Shown here: positions 1 to 7,009 of the stretch, piece by piece
Position numbering within the stretch: the stretch's first letter is position 1
Layout: each line of letters opens with the position of its first letter
Source of the DNA: a bacterium
GTDB lineage: Bacteria > Patescibacteriota > Minisyncoccia > Phycocordibacterales > 2-02-FULL-43-11
NCBI GenBank assembly: GCA_021814895.1
Contig: JAKAHN010000010.1
Coordinates: 1 to 11,762 of the forward strand
DNA: 11,762 nucleotides
Reading direction: 5' to 3'
Notes under the pieces: generated by a model
What the model was told of the DNA's origin: nothing
Seen by the model: the letters and a program-made list of their open reading frames with translations, nothing else
The model's database searches: none
Program-made: the position numbers and the translations under genes

Positions 1-1095
1 AAAGATAAAGATTATAAGACAGTTCGTGTATTAATAAGAAAACCGTTATCAATCATCCATCCAAAATTGCAGCAGCACTTAGTTGATTTTAATAATAAAG
101 AAGATTTTTCAAAAAAGATGGGCGAAACTGTTTATGCGATAAACGCGGTGCCGATTGGCGGTTACGTAAAAATATATGGCGAGGACAGTAATAACGAAGA
201 AGAAAAAAAAGAATTTGTCGGCGAGAAAAAAGTCGGCAAAAAAATAAGCGACATTGCCAAATGGAAACAAGCCATCCTTCTATTTTCGGGGGTTATGGGC
301 AATTTAATTTTCGCTTGGTTTTTGCTATCAATAGGATTTATGGTCGGTTTGCCGACGTCGCCGGGCGGTCCGTTTACAAACGAAATTAAAGATCAAAAAC
401 TCATTATCACGAACGTATTGCCGGGATCACCGGCGGAAATTGCCGGCATAAAGCCCGGTGATCAAATCTTATCTTTGAAAAACAAGGAAACGACCGCTTC
501 AGAATTGAACGGTCAATCTGCCAAATCATTCATATCTTCTTTGCCTGCCGGCAGTATTGTTGAGTTAAATCTGGCCCGGCCAAAATCTCCGGTTGCAATT
601 ATAGCTGACGTGACTATCAAAGACGGAGTAGTTGCCGGCGGGCGAGGAATCGGTATTTCTATGGAAGACGCCGGCATTCTGAAATTAAATTTTCCGAAAT
701 CTATTATTGCTGGAATTGTGGCGACCGTTAGTCTGACAAAATCGGTAGCGGTCGGCATTATCGGTCTGCTCCATGATGTTTTTGTCGGCCAAGCTCATTT
801 TTCGTCATTAACCGGTCCTGTCGGAATGGCTATTATGGTTGGAGATGCCGAAAAGGTCGGTTTTTTGAGTCTTTTGTTTTTGACAGTCATTATCTCAATC
901 AACCTGGCGGTTATAAATGTCGTGCCCTTTCCGGCTCTTGACGGCGGACGACTGTTTTTTCTCGGTATTGAGGCGATTATCAGAAAACCGCTGAATCCGA
1001 AATTTGCGATGCGGGCCAATCAAATAGGTTTTGTTTTCCTGCTTTTTTTAATGGCGGTAATCACTTATAAAGATATTATAAAGCTGATAAAATAG
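1..1095 (+). CDS. rseP: RseP-like site-2 zinc metalloprotease (M50), C-terminal part
   Basis: Intramembrane zinc protease of the M50/RseP family, which cleaves membrane-bound anti-sigma factors and leftover signal peptides within the inner membrane. The frame is open from base 1, so the N-terminus with the first membrane helix and the HExxH zinc motif lies outside the window. Counting codons from base 1, visible parts are the conserved segment INAVPIGGYVKIYG (about 49-62) and a membrane segment around AILLFSGVMGNLIFAWF (about 90-106). They are followed by a PDZ domain (about 122-215) containing PGSPAEIAGIKPGD, and by the third zinc-ligand motif NVVPFPALDGG (306-316; Asp at 314). A last helix lies near the C-terminus. 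The stretch before GGYVK is unusually long and charged. TTG at 67 is only an internal codon, not the start. proS follows after 25 bp, so co-transcription is likely. The substrate is unknown. Confidence 0.9.
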   Translation, partial: KDKDYKTVRVLIRKPLSIIHPKLQQHLVDFNNKEDFSKKMGETVYAINAVPIGGYVKIYGEDSNNEEEKKEFVGEKKVGKKISDIAKWKQAILLFSGVMGNLIFAWFLLSIGFMVGLPTSPGGPFTNEIKDQKLIITNVLPGSPAEIAGIKPGDQILSLKNKETTASELNGQSAKSFISSLPAGSIVELNLARPKSPVAIIADVTIKDGVVAGGRGIGISMEDAGILKLNFPKSIIAGIVATVSLTKSVAVGIIGLLHDVFVGQAHFSSLTGPVGMAIMVGDAEKVGFLSLLFLTVIISINLAVINVVPFPALDGGRLFFLGIEAIIRKPLNPKFAMRANQIGFVFLLFLMAVITYKDIIKLIK

Positions 1096-1120
1096 CCGAT
1101 AAATTATTAGTGATAAAAAT

Positions 1121-2386
1121 ATGAGACAATCGCAATTATTTTCAAAAACCAGAAAAGAGGCGCCGTCTGACGAAGTGTCAAAAAACGCGCAACTTTTGAT
1201 AAGAGGAGGATTTATAAATAAAGAAATGGCCGGTGTTTATGATTATCTGCCTCTTGGTCTGCGGGTGTTGAATAAAATCGTGGCAGTTATTCGCCAAGAG
1301 ATGAATGCGGTTGGCGGACAGGAATTATCCCTGTCTTCGCTTCAGAGCAAAGATATTTGGAAAAAAAGCGACCGTTGGGATGATGATAAGGTTGATATCT
1401 GGTTTAAGACAAAATTTCAAAATGGCGCCGAAACAGGTCTCGGCTTTACTCACGAGGAACCGCTTACCAATTTAATGAAAGACCATATTTCATCATTCCG
1501 TGATTTACCCGTTGCCGTGTATCAGTTTCAAACAAAGTTTCGCAATGAAATCCGAGCGAAATCCGGCATAATGCGAGGCAGAGAGTTTCTGATGAAAGAT
1601 TTATATACTTTTTGCAAAGATAAAAACGAACAAGACTCTTATTACGAAAAACTAAAAAAGGCGTATGTAAAGATATTTGATAAGCTGGGTATTGGCGCAC
1701 AAACATTTGTTACTTTTGCCAGTGGAGGTTTATTTTCAAAATATTCTAACGAGTTTCAAACTGTGACTGATGCTGGAGAAGATATTATCTACATAAATAA
1801 GGCCAAGAAATTTGCAGTCAATAAAGAAGTGTTGAACGAGGAAGTATTGAAGGACCTCGGATTAAAACGAGAGGAACTTGTTGAGATGAAAGCCGTAGAA
1901 GTTGGAAATATTTTTAATTTGGGTACGCGTTTTTCCGACGCTCTGGCTTTAACATATAAAGATGAAAAAGGTGAAAGCAAGCCGGTATGGATGGGGAGTT
2001 ATGGTATTGGTCCGGGCAGGGTTATGGGCGCGATTGTAGAATTAAAAGCAGATGAAAAAGGTATTGTCTGGCCGAAAGAGGTTGCGCCGTTTTTTGTTCA
2101 TTTGATTGAAATCAATCCAAAGAAAAATCCGACAGTAAAAAATGAAGCGGAAAAACTCTATCAGGAGTTTCTGAGTGCTGGTATTGAAGTTCTGTGGGAC
2201 GACCGGGAAGCGACCACTGGAGAAAAATTTGCCGATTCGGATTTGATAGGCATTCCGGTGAGAATGATTATAAGTGAAAAAACTATTGCCGAAAATATCG
2301 TTGAAGTAAAAAAACGCGCTAGTGTTGAATCAGAAAAAATTTCAAGAGATAAAGTTTTGATTTTTTGTCAAAAAACTAATCTGTAA
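1121..2386 (+). CDS. proS: Prolyl-tRNA synthetase, short form without the editing insertion
   Basis: Class II aminoacyl-tRNA synthetase that charges tRNA-Pro with proline in the cytoplasm. The order is bacterial-type: N-terminal catalytic core with THEE (110-113), motif 2 FRNEIRAKSGIMRGREF (140-156), motif 3 region GSYGIGPGR (292-300), then the HGTP-type anticodon-binding domain (about 322-421). Usual bacterial ProRS is about 570 residues, with an insertion domain of about 180 residues between motifs 2 and 3 that removes mischarged alanine. Here only about 46 residues join EFQ (211-213) to EVGNIFNLG (260-268), so the enzyme is 421 residues and probably cannot edit Ala-tRNA-Pro in cis. Similar short forms are known in mitochondria and alphaproteobacteria. 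The Cys usual in GCYGIG is Ser here. ATG at 1121 gives a normal N-terminus; no Shine-Dalgarno motif is seen. Confidence 0.95.
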   Translation: MRQSQLFSKTRKEAPSDEVSKNAQLLIRGGFINKEMAGVYDYLPLGLRVLNKIVAVIRQEMNAVGGQELSLSSLQSKDIWKKSDRWDDDKVDIWFKTKFQNGAETGLGFTHEEPLTNLMKDHISSFRDLPVAVYQFQTKFRNEIRAKSGIMRGREFLMKDLYTFCKDKNEQDSYYEKLKKAYVKIFDKLGIGAQTFVTFASGGLFSKYSNEFQTVTDAGEDIIYINKAKKFAVNKEVLNEEVLKDLGLKREELVEMKAVEVGNIFNLGTRFSDALALTYKDEKGESKPVWMGSYGIGPGRVMGAIVELKADEKGIVWPKEVAPFFVHLIEINPKKNPTVKNEAEKLYQEFLSAGIEVLWDDREATTGEKFADSDLIGIPVRMIISEKTIAENIVEVKKRASVESEKISRDKVLIFCQKTNL

Positions 2387-2392
2387 TTTTAA

Positions 2393-2415
2393 TACCTGCA
2401 GTAGGTAGGTTTTTC
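2393..2415 (+). terminator. Weak hairpin plus T-run after proS
   Basis: A short perfect stem, TACCT / AGGTA with a 5-base loop (2393-2407), is followed by GG and five T (2410-2414). It sits 7 bp after the proS stop codon, where an intrinsic terminator would be expected. The stem is only 5 bp with two G:C pairs, so it may be a weak terminator or chance. Confidence 0.3.
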
Positions 2416-2433
2416 ATACGAATATTGTATGAA
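2413..2433. repeat. Inverted repeat TTCATAC-N7-GTATGAA upstream of mreB
   Basis: A perfect 7-bp inverted repeat with a 7-base spacer. Its right arm covers the region where a -35 element for the mreB promoter at 2447-2455 would lie, so it could be an operator. It is also followed by T-rich sequence (2438-2447) and could instead be part of the proS terminator. The sequence alone does not decide. Confidence 0.45.
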
Positions 2434-2446
2434 GGCTTGTTTTGTT

Positions 2447-2455
2447 TGATATAAT
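2447..2455 (+). promoter_or_regulatory. Extended -10 promoter for the mre operon
   Basis: TGATATAAT is a perfect extended -10 element (TGn plus TATAAT). No good -35 is present; the closest is TTGTAT at 2425-2430 with a 19-bp spacer. Predicted transcription start is near 2462, giving a leader of about 40 bases before mreB. Confidence 0.55.
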
Positions 2456-2486
2456 CCGGCGGTAGACTTTATGGCTTTTTGCGTTA

Positions 2487-2495
2487 TGATACAAT
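2487..2495 (+). promoter_or_regulatory. Second extended -10 abutting the mreB start codon
   Basis: TGATACAAT matches an extended -10 with one mismatch in the hexamer. It ends 6 bases before the mreB ATG at 2502, so a transcript from it would start at or next to the start codon and be leaderless. No clear -35 is seen. Confidence 0.35.
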
Positions 2496-2501
2496 GCAAT
2501 T

Positions 2502-3563
2502 ATGAAAGAGCAATTGGAAAAAATAAGACGGTGGATTTCTAGCGATATTGGCATTGATCTTGGCACGGCTAACACCTTGGTCTATGTTCGCGGCAAAGGC
2601 ATAATAATAAATGAACCGTCGGTTGTTGCGGTCAATCAAAAGACTGGTCAGGTTGTGGCTGTTGGAAATGAGGCAAAAAATATGCTCGGCCGGACGCCGA
2701 GTCATATCGTTGCCACCAGACCTCTCGTCGGCGGAGTTATTTCCGATTTTGAAGTTACCGAGGAAATGATCGCTCATCTTATTCGCAGGGCGGAAGAGGG
2801 AGCAAAAAAAATTGTTGGACCGAGAGTTTTGGTGGGGATTCCTTGCGGCATCACAAACGTTGAAGCTCGGGCTGTTCGAGACGCGACAAAAAATAACGGG
2901 GCGCGGGAAGTTTTGATAGTTGAACAGCCTTTGGCGGCCGCTATCGGCATTCGTCTTCCTGTTCATGAACCGGTCGGCAATATGATTATAGACATTGGCG
3001 GAGGGACGACCGACATTGCTGTCATTTCTCTTGGCGGTATCGTTCGTTCAAAAACTCTAAAGATTGCGGGCGATAGATTAAATAACGACATCGTTTCTTA
3101 TATCAGAAATGAGTTTAAAATTTTGATTGGCGAGAAAACAGCGGAAAATCTTAAAATCGCAATCGGTTCCGTAAATGGAGAAAAAATACCATTAGAAGCT
3201 TCGGTTAGAGGCCGGGATTTGGTTACCGGTTTGCCAAGAGAGGTTATTGTTACCGACAGCGATATTAGAGAGGCGATAGCCCAATCAATCAATATGATTA
3301 TAGAATCAGCCACCGAAGTGATTGAAACCACTCCTCCAGAACTGATTTCTGACATTATGCACAGAGGGATATATCTCTCAGGCGGAGGCGCTCTTATCAA
3401 AGGTCTTGCCGAAGTATTGTCAGAACAATTAAAAACTCCGGTTTATGTAGCCGAAGATCCTCTCTCTGCCGTTGCCCGCGGTACCGGTATAATTCTTGAA
3501 GATCTAAAAAGATTCTATGAGATTTTAATTGAACACGACAATGCTTTACCGCCGACAAACTAA
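2502..3563 (+). CDS. mreB: Rod shape-determining protein MreB (bacterial actin)
   Basis: Actin-like ATPase that forms membrane-bound filaments and organises lateral cell-wall synthesis. The 353 residues match the family length. Visible motifs are phosphate 1 (DIGIDLGTANTLVY, 15-28), the EQPLAAAIG segment near the catalytic site (141-149), phosphate 2 (DIGGGTTD, 164-171) and the adenosine motif (YLSGGGALIKG, 291-301). The N-terminus, MKEQLEKIRRWI, is charged with some hydrophobic residues and may be the membrane-binding amphipathic segment known in MreB. ATG at 2502 is the only reasonable start, because an in-frame TGA lies 15 bp upstream; no Shine-Dalgarno motif precedes it. It is the first gene of mreB-mreC-mreD-mrdA and its 3' end overlaps mreC by 23 bp. 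Confidence 0.97.
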   Translation: MKEQLEKIRRWISSDIGIDLGTANTLVYVRGKGIIINEPSVVAVNQKTGQVVAVGNEAKNMLGRTPSHIVATRPLVGGVISDFEVTEEMIAHLIRRAEEGAKKIVGPRVLVGIPCGITNVEARAVRDATKNNGAREVLIVEQPLAAAIGIRLPVHEPVGNMIIDIGGGTTDIAVISLGGIVRSKTLKIAGDRLNNDIVSYIRNEFKILIGEKTAENLKIAIGSVNGEKIPLEASVRGRDLVTGLPREVIVTDSDIREAIAQSINMIIESATEVIETTPPELISDIMHRGIYLSGGGALIKGLAEVLSEQLKTPVYVAEDPLSAVARGTGIILEDLKRFYEILIEHDNALPPTN

Positions 3564-4353
3564 AAATTTTAAAAGTTTTTTTTCAGGCAGAAATGTTGTT
3601 GTGATTATTTTTGCGGTCTTTATTTTTTTATTTGTTATTTGGAAGCCCTTTTCTGTGATACGAACTATGCAGTCGGTTTCTTTGTCTTTTCATTTGGTTA
3701 AGCAAACTATCTTTAATGGCACGGAAAATATTTTTTCCATATTTTTAGATAAGGCAAAATTGGTTGAAGAAAACAGAAGCTTGAGCAATCAAAACGCCGT
3801 TTTTACAGCTTATGCTTCAACTACGATTGCCAGTTTAAAACAGACGATTGCTGATTTGGAAAATACGTTGGGGCGAAAAGGGATTTTGACAAAAAATGAA
3901 ATCGGTTCGGCTTTAGTTATAGGCAAACCACCGGCTATTCCTTATGGCACGATTGCTATTGATTTCGGCAGTAATTATGGCGTGCAAACCGGCGATTTGG
4001 TTTTGGTAGGTAATTATATTATCGGAAAGATTTTGGAAGTTTCTGAAAATCGTTCAATTGTAAAGTTATATGGCAGTCAAGGAGAATCGGCATCGCTTTT
4101 CATCGGGGAAGGTCGAATTCCAGCAAATGGACAAGGCGCGGGTTTTGGGGCGTATAAGGCGAGATTGGCTAACATAAATAAAGAAATTATCGGACAGGAT
4201 GTCAGATTGTCAGAGCATCCCGAGTATATTTTTGGCAATATTACAAACGTTGAGCAGTCCGGAAGCGACCAGTATGAAAATTTGATTATTCAGAGTCCTG
4301 TTAATATTTATGAGATTGGTATGGTTGACATTGTTCGCAATGAAAAAAAATAA
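3541..4353 (+). CDS. mreC: Rod shape-determining protein MreC
   Basis: Bitopic membrane protein that links MreB to PBP2/RodA and activates them from the outer face of the membrane. It has a short cytoplasmic N-terminus, one transmembrane helix (about 18-36) and a coiled-coil-like stretch (about 71-110) rich in charged residues and Leu. A beta-rich C-terminal domain (about 120-265) carries the family-like segment IDFGSNYGVQTGDLVL. Its 270 residues fit the family. I chose ATG at 3541, which leaves a 23-bp overlap with mreB. A TTG at 3529 would add only four residues (MNTT) and lies deeper in mreB. The gene overlaps mreD by 14 bp, suggesting coupled translation. Sequence identity within MreC is low, so the assignment rests on architecture and position. 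Confidence 0.9.
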   Translation: MLYRRQTKNFKSFFSGRNVVVIIFAVFIFLFVIWKPFSVIRTMQSVSLSFHLVKQTIFNGTENIFSIFLDKAKLVEENRSLSNQNAVFTAYASTTIASLKQTIADLENTLGRKGILTKNEIGSALVIGKPPAIPYGTIAIDFGSNYGVQTGDLVLVGNYIIGKILEVSENRSIVKLYGSQGESASLFIGEGRIPANGQGAGFGAYKARLANINKEIIGQDVRLSEHPEYIFGNITNVEQSGSDQYENLIIQSPVNIYEIGMVDIVRNEKK

Positions 4354-4603
4354 TATATTAAGAATACTTTTTGATTTTTTGGTTTTAGTGTTGATGGTTT
4401 TTACGCCTTGGTGGATTTCTTTTCCTGTCGCTCTTATCGGTCAGCTGATTTTTAAAAATTATTACGAACTTTTCTTTGTCGGGTTGTGGATTGACACGGT
4501 AGAGTGGAATGGTGTTTTTGAATCGATGCCGTTCTTTTTTTCGTTGTGTGCCATAGCACTCTTTTTTACTTTGAGTAAAATACGCTCGTATATTAAAATT
4601 TAA
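4340..4603 (+). CDS. mreD: Very short MreD-like membrane protein
   Basis: An 87-residue, strongly hydrophobic protein in the mreD position between mreC and mrdA. Three or four membrane segments can be read (about 8-22, 23-38, 42-55 and 62-78), with a charged C-terminal tail (SKIRSYIKI). Typical MreD is about 160 residues with five or six helices, so this is a half-size version or an analogue. ATG at 4340 starts MKKNNILRIL and overlaps mreC by 14 bp. A further in-frame ATG at 4310 would put the start deep in mreC and add a tail of ten residues, so I rejected it. There is no frameshift evidence: the next gene starts 16 bp later and no MreD-like continuation is apparent. The function is assigned by position and hydropathy only. 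Confidence 0.65.
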   Translation: MKKNNILRILFDFLVLVLMVFTPWWISFPVALIGQLIFKNYYELFFVGLWIDTVEWNGVFESMPFFFSLCAIALFFTLSKIRSYIKI

Positions 4604-4619
4604 AAAACACGGATATAAA

Positions 4620-6323
4620 ATGCGTCTAAGGAGAATTTTTAAAAATAAAAGAATTGGAAAAAGCGAAATCGATCCGGACGAGATTTTCCTTGACTCGACA
4701 AATATTCCAAGATTCAACCGCAGTCAACTTGAGGGTAATATTGAAAGGTCTATGAGCAGTAAGTCCGGATATGGTATCGGCATCTTTGCCCTGATTGTCT
4801 TAATAGTTTTTGCCGGTAAGCTCTGGGTTCTTGAAGTGAAAAATTATAATTCTTATGCGACCAGAAGTGAAAATAATCGTTTGCGTTTTGCCACAATATT
4901 TCCAGAGCGCGGTAAAATTTTTGACAGAAACGGCGCGCTTATCGCAAAAAATGATGACACTAAAGATGAAACGCTCGGTTACAAGCCGAGGGTTTACGAT
5001 AATATCACCGGTATCGGCAATGCTATCGGTTTTGTGAAATATCCGAAGGTGGATAGTTCCGGTTTCTATTATCAAACGGAAGTGGAAGGCAGAGACGGGA
5101 TTGAAAAATCTTACAACAACGTTTTAAGCGGAACAAATGGGGTGAAAATTGTTGAAGTTGACGCTCATAATAAAATTCAGTCGGAAGGTTTGTTTAATAA
5201 TCCAGAAGACGGTAAAAATCTGAAACTTTCGTTTGATACCAGATTTACAAAAGCTTTTTACGGTTTTATGGAACAGACCGCCTCTCAAAGAGGGTTTTCC
5301 GGCGGCGCTTCGGCTCTAATGGATATTAATACCGGCGAGTTGCTGGTTTTAACAAGTTTTCCTGAATATAATCCGCAAATTTTAACTGATGGGAAAAATG
5401 CAACCGTTTTAAAAAATTATGCCGAAGATTCTCGTAAGCCGTATTTGGATCGACCAATAAACGGACTTTACGCGCCCGGTTCAATTGTAAAACCATTTGT
5501 CGCTCTCGGAGCTTTGAATGAAAAAATAATTTCTCCTGATAAAGTTCTTGAGACCCACGGCTATATTTCCATTCCGAACGAATATGACCCGACGAAAAAT
5601 TCGGTTTTTAACGATTGGCGAAATAACGGGCCGGTTGATATGCGCAAAGCTATCGCGGTTTCTTCTGATGTTTATTTTTATGAAATTGGCGGTGGTTTTG
5701 AAAAACAGATCGGGTTGGGTATTGAAAAAATCAAAAAATATTTGAAACTTTTCGGTTTTGGTTCTTCTATTGACGATCCTTATCTTTTTGGCGAAAATGG
5801 CGTGATTCCGGATCAAGATTGGAAAGAAAAGAATTTTCCAGGCGACCCGTGGCGGGTAGGAGACACTTATAATATGTCAATTGGTCAGTATGGACTTCAG
5901 GTGACACCGATTCAAGTTGTGCGAGCGGTGAGCGCTATCGCCAATGGCGGGAAGATCGTTGAGCCGACGGTTATTTTTCAAGACGGTTCCGAGCCGATAA
6001 AAAAAGTTGATACCGGAATACCGGCGGATTATTTTAAAGTTGTGGAAGAGGGAATGAGACAGGGGGTAATTGACGGTACGGCTTCAGGTTTGAATGTTCC
6101 GCAAGTGGCAGTAGCAGCTAAAACTGGCACGGCGGAAGTCGGCATATCAAAAGCCAGAGTAAATTCTTGGGTTATTGGTTTTTTCCCGTATGACAAACCG
6201 CACTACGCTTTTGCGGTAATGATGGAAAAAGGTCCGCGTGATAACACGGTCGGTGCTCTTTATGTAATGCGCCAATTTCTTGAATGGGCGAGTGTAAACG
6301 CGCCGGAGTTGCTGAAGTCATAA
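4620..6323 (+). CDS. mrdA: Penicillin-binding protein 2 (elongation-specific transpeptidase)
   Basis: Class B penicillin-binding protein that cross-links peptidoglycan during lateral growth, normally paired with RodA. The 567 residues comprise a cytoplasmic tail (1-50), one transmembrane helix (about 51-71), the PBP dimerisation/pedestal domain starting at PERGKIFDRNG (95-105), and the transpeptidase domain. All three active-site motifs are present: SIVK (Ser288, Lys291), SSD (348-350) and KTG (501-503). The SxD form of the second motif is usual for PBP2, which separates it from the FtsI-type protein at the right edge. The cytoplasmic tail has a distinct acidic stretch (IDPDEIFLDSTNIPRF, 17-32), apparently conserved in CPR PBP2 (from memory). 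ATG at 4620 lies 16 bp after mreD, with no Shine-Dalgarno motif. No rodA follows, which differs from many bacteria. Confidence 0.95.
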   Translation: MRLRRIFKNKRIGKSEIDPDEIFLDSTNIPRFNRSQLEGNIERSMSSKSGYGIGIFALIVLIVFAGKLWVLEVKNYNSYATRSENNRLRFATIFPERGKIFDRNGALIAKNDDTKDETLGYKPRVYDNITGIGNAIGFVKYPKVDSSGFYYQTEVEGRDGIEKSYNNVLSGTNGVKIVEVDAHNKIQSEGLFNNPEDGKNLKLSFDTRFTKAFYGFMEQTASQRGFSGGASALMDINTGELLVLTSFPEYNPQILTDGKNATVLKNYAEDSRKPYLDRPINGLYAPGSIVKPFVALGALNEKIISPDKVLETHGYISIPNEYDPTKNSVFNDWRNNGPVDMRKAIAVSSDVYFYEIGGGFEKQIGLGIEKIKKYLKLFGFGSSIDDPYLFGENGVIPDQDWKEKNFPGDPWRVGDTYNMSIGQYGLQVTPIQVVRAVSAIANGGKIVEPTVIFQDGSEPIKKVDTGIPADYFKVVEEGMRQGVIDGTASGLNVPQVAVAAKTGTAEVGISKARVNSWVIGFFPYDKPHYAFAVMMEKGPRDNTVGALYVMRQFLEWASVNAPELLKS

Positions 6324-6324
6324 G

Positions 6325-6359
6325 TTTAGGCACTAAGCTTTAGGCTCTAGGCGCTAGGA
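6325..6359. repeat. Degenerate heptamer tandem repeat, about five units
   Basis: Five consecutive 7-base units lie directly after the mrdA stop: TTTAGGC, ACTAAGC, TTTAGGC, TCTAGGC, GCTAGGA. The consensus is roughly NCTAGGC, with TAG/TAA in each unit. The repeat has no coding potential and forms no clear terminator hairpin. Its role is unknown; similar short degenerate repeats of different sequence lie around mraZ in this window. Confidence 0.6.
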
Positions 6360-6466
6360 AATTTTAGAAAGAAAAGACATTATTTCAGGTGTTAAGAAGC
6401 GTGTTTTCAGACAAATACTGTTCACTTTCCGGTTCGGTGGTTATGAGTGGTTAGTTTGAAATCAAT

Positions 6467-6495
6467 TTGACCAAAAGGCAAAAAAACGCTATCAT
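6467..6495 (+). promoter_or_regulatory. Sigma-70-type promoter of greA-lysS
   Basis: TTGACC (-35, 6467-6472) and TATCAT (-10, 6490-6495) are separated by exactly 17 bp. Predicted transcription start is near 6502, about 22 bases before the greA ATG at 6524. This is the best-formed promoter in the window. The TTG of the -35 box could be mistaken for a start codon extending greA by 19 residues; it would lie upstream of the predicted transcription start. Confidence 0.7.
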
Positions 6496-6523
6496 AGGGG
6501 CAATTAAAATTTATAATAAAATT

Positions 6524-7000
6524 ATGCCTGGTACAGAACAACAATATCTTACGAAAGAGAAGTATGATTCATTAGTCAAAGAATTAGAGGTGTTGAAAAG
6601 CGAAAAGCGAAAAGAAGTGGCAGAAAATTTGGAGTATGCGAAGTCTTTGGGCGATCTTTCTGAAAATGCCGAATATCACGAGGCGCGAGCGATGCAGGCT
6701 GAACTTGAAGATAGAATCGCTAAGCTTGAAGGTATCATTAAAATGTCGGTAATAGTCCCGGAAAAACGTGGTCATGGCGATAAGGTGGAAATCGGCTCAA
6801 AAATAGTTTTGGAAAAAGAGCCAAGCAGAGACAAAGTGGCGTATACGATTGTCGGTTCGGAAGAGGTTGATCTTGCTCAAAATAAAATATCTTCGGCTTC
6901 GCCTTTAGGATTGGCTGTTTCCGGAAAGAAGAAAGGCGAAAGGATTTCAATCAAGACGTTAAAAGGAATCGTTTGGTATCAGATTGTCAGCGTTGAATAA
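6524..7000 (+). CDS. greA: Transcription elongation factor GreA
   Basis: Binds RNA polymerase through the secondary channel and stimulates cleavage of backtracked RNA, rescuing stalled elongation complexes. From ATG at 6524 the protein is 158 residues, the standard GreA length. The N-terminal antiparallel coiled coil (about 10-75) carries the tip motif DLSENAEYHEAR (44-55), with the acidic residues Asp44 and Glu47 that coordinate the catalytic metal in the family. The C-terminal FKBP-like domain (about 80-158) contains SPLGLAVSGKKKGE. A longer frame from TTG 6467 would begin in the -35 box of its own promoter, so I chose the ATG. No Shine-Dalgarno motif is present. lysS starts 9 bp after the stop, so the two form an operon. 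Confidence 0.96.
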   Translation: MPGTEQQYLTKEKYDSLVKELEVLKSEKRKEVAENLEYAKSLGDLSENAEYHEARAMQAELEDRIAKLEGIIKMSVIVPEKRGHGDKVEIGSKIVLEKEPSRDKVAYTIVGSEEVDLAQNKISSASPLGLAVSGKKKGERISIKTLKGIVWYQIVSVE

Positions 7001-7009
7001 TAAAAATAT

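Noticed and set aside
1201..1212. Purine-rich AGAGGAGGA as a ribosome binding site inside proS
   Set aside because: It encodes Arg-Gly-Gly in the conserved ProRS N-terminus, and no sensible gene starts behind it.
2484..2966. 160-codon open frame on the - strand opposite mreB
   Set aside because: Lies wholly antisense to a well-conserved mreB with intact motifs; the translated product shows no recognisable domain.
3529..3540. TTG start for mreC four codons upstream
   Set aside because: ATG at 3541 gives a normal N-terminus; the TTG only lengthens the overlap with mreB.
4385..4717. 110-codon open frame on the - strand across mreD and mrdA
   Set aside because: Tempting because mreD is short, but it spans two same-strand genes, has no start context and resembles nothing known.
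6467..6523. N-terminal extension of GreA by 19 residues from TTG 6467
   Set aside because: The TTG is the first three bases of a TTGACC-N17-TATCAT promoter, upstream of the predicted transcript start; ATG 6524 gives the standard 158-residue GreA.
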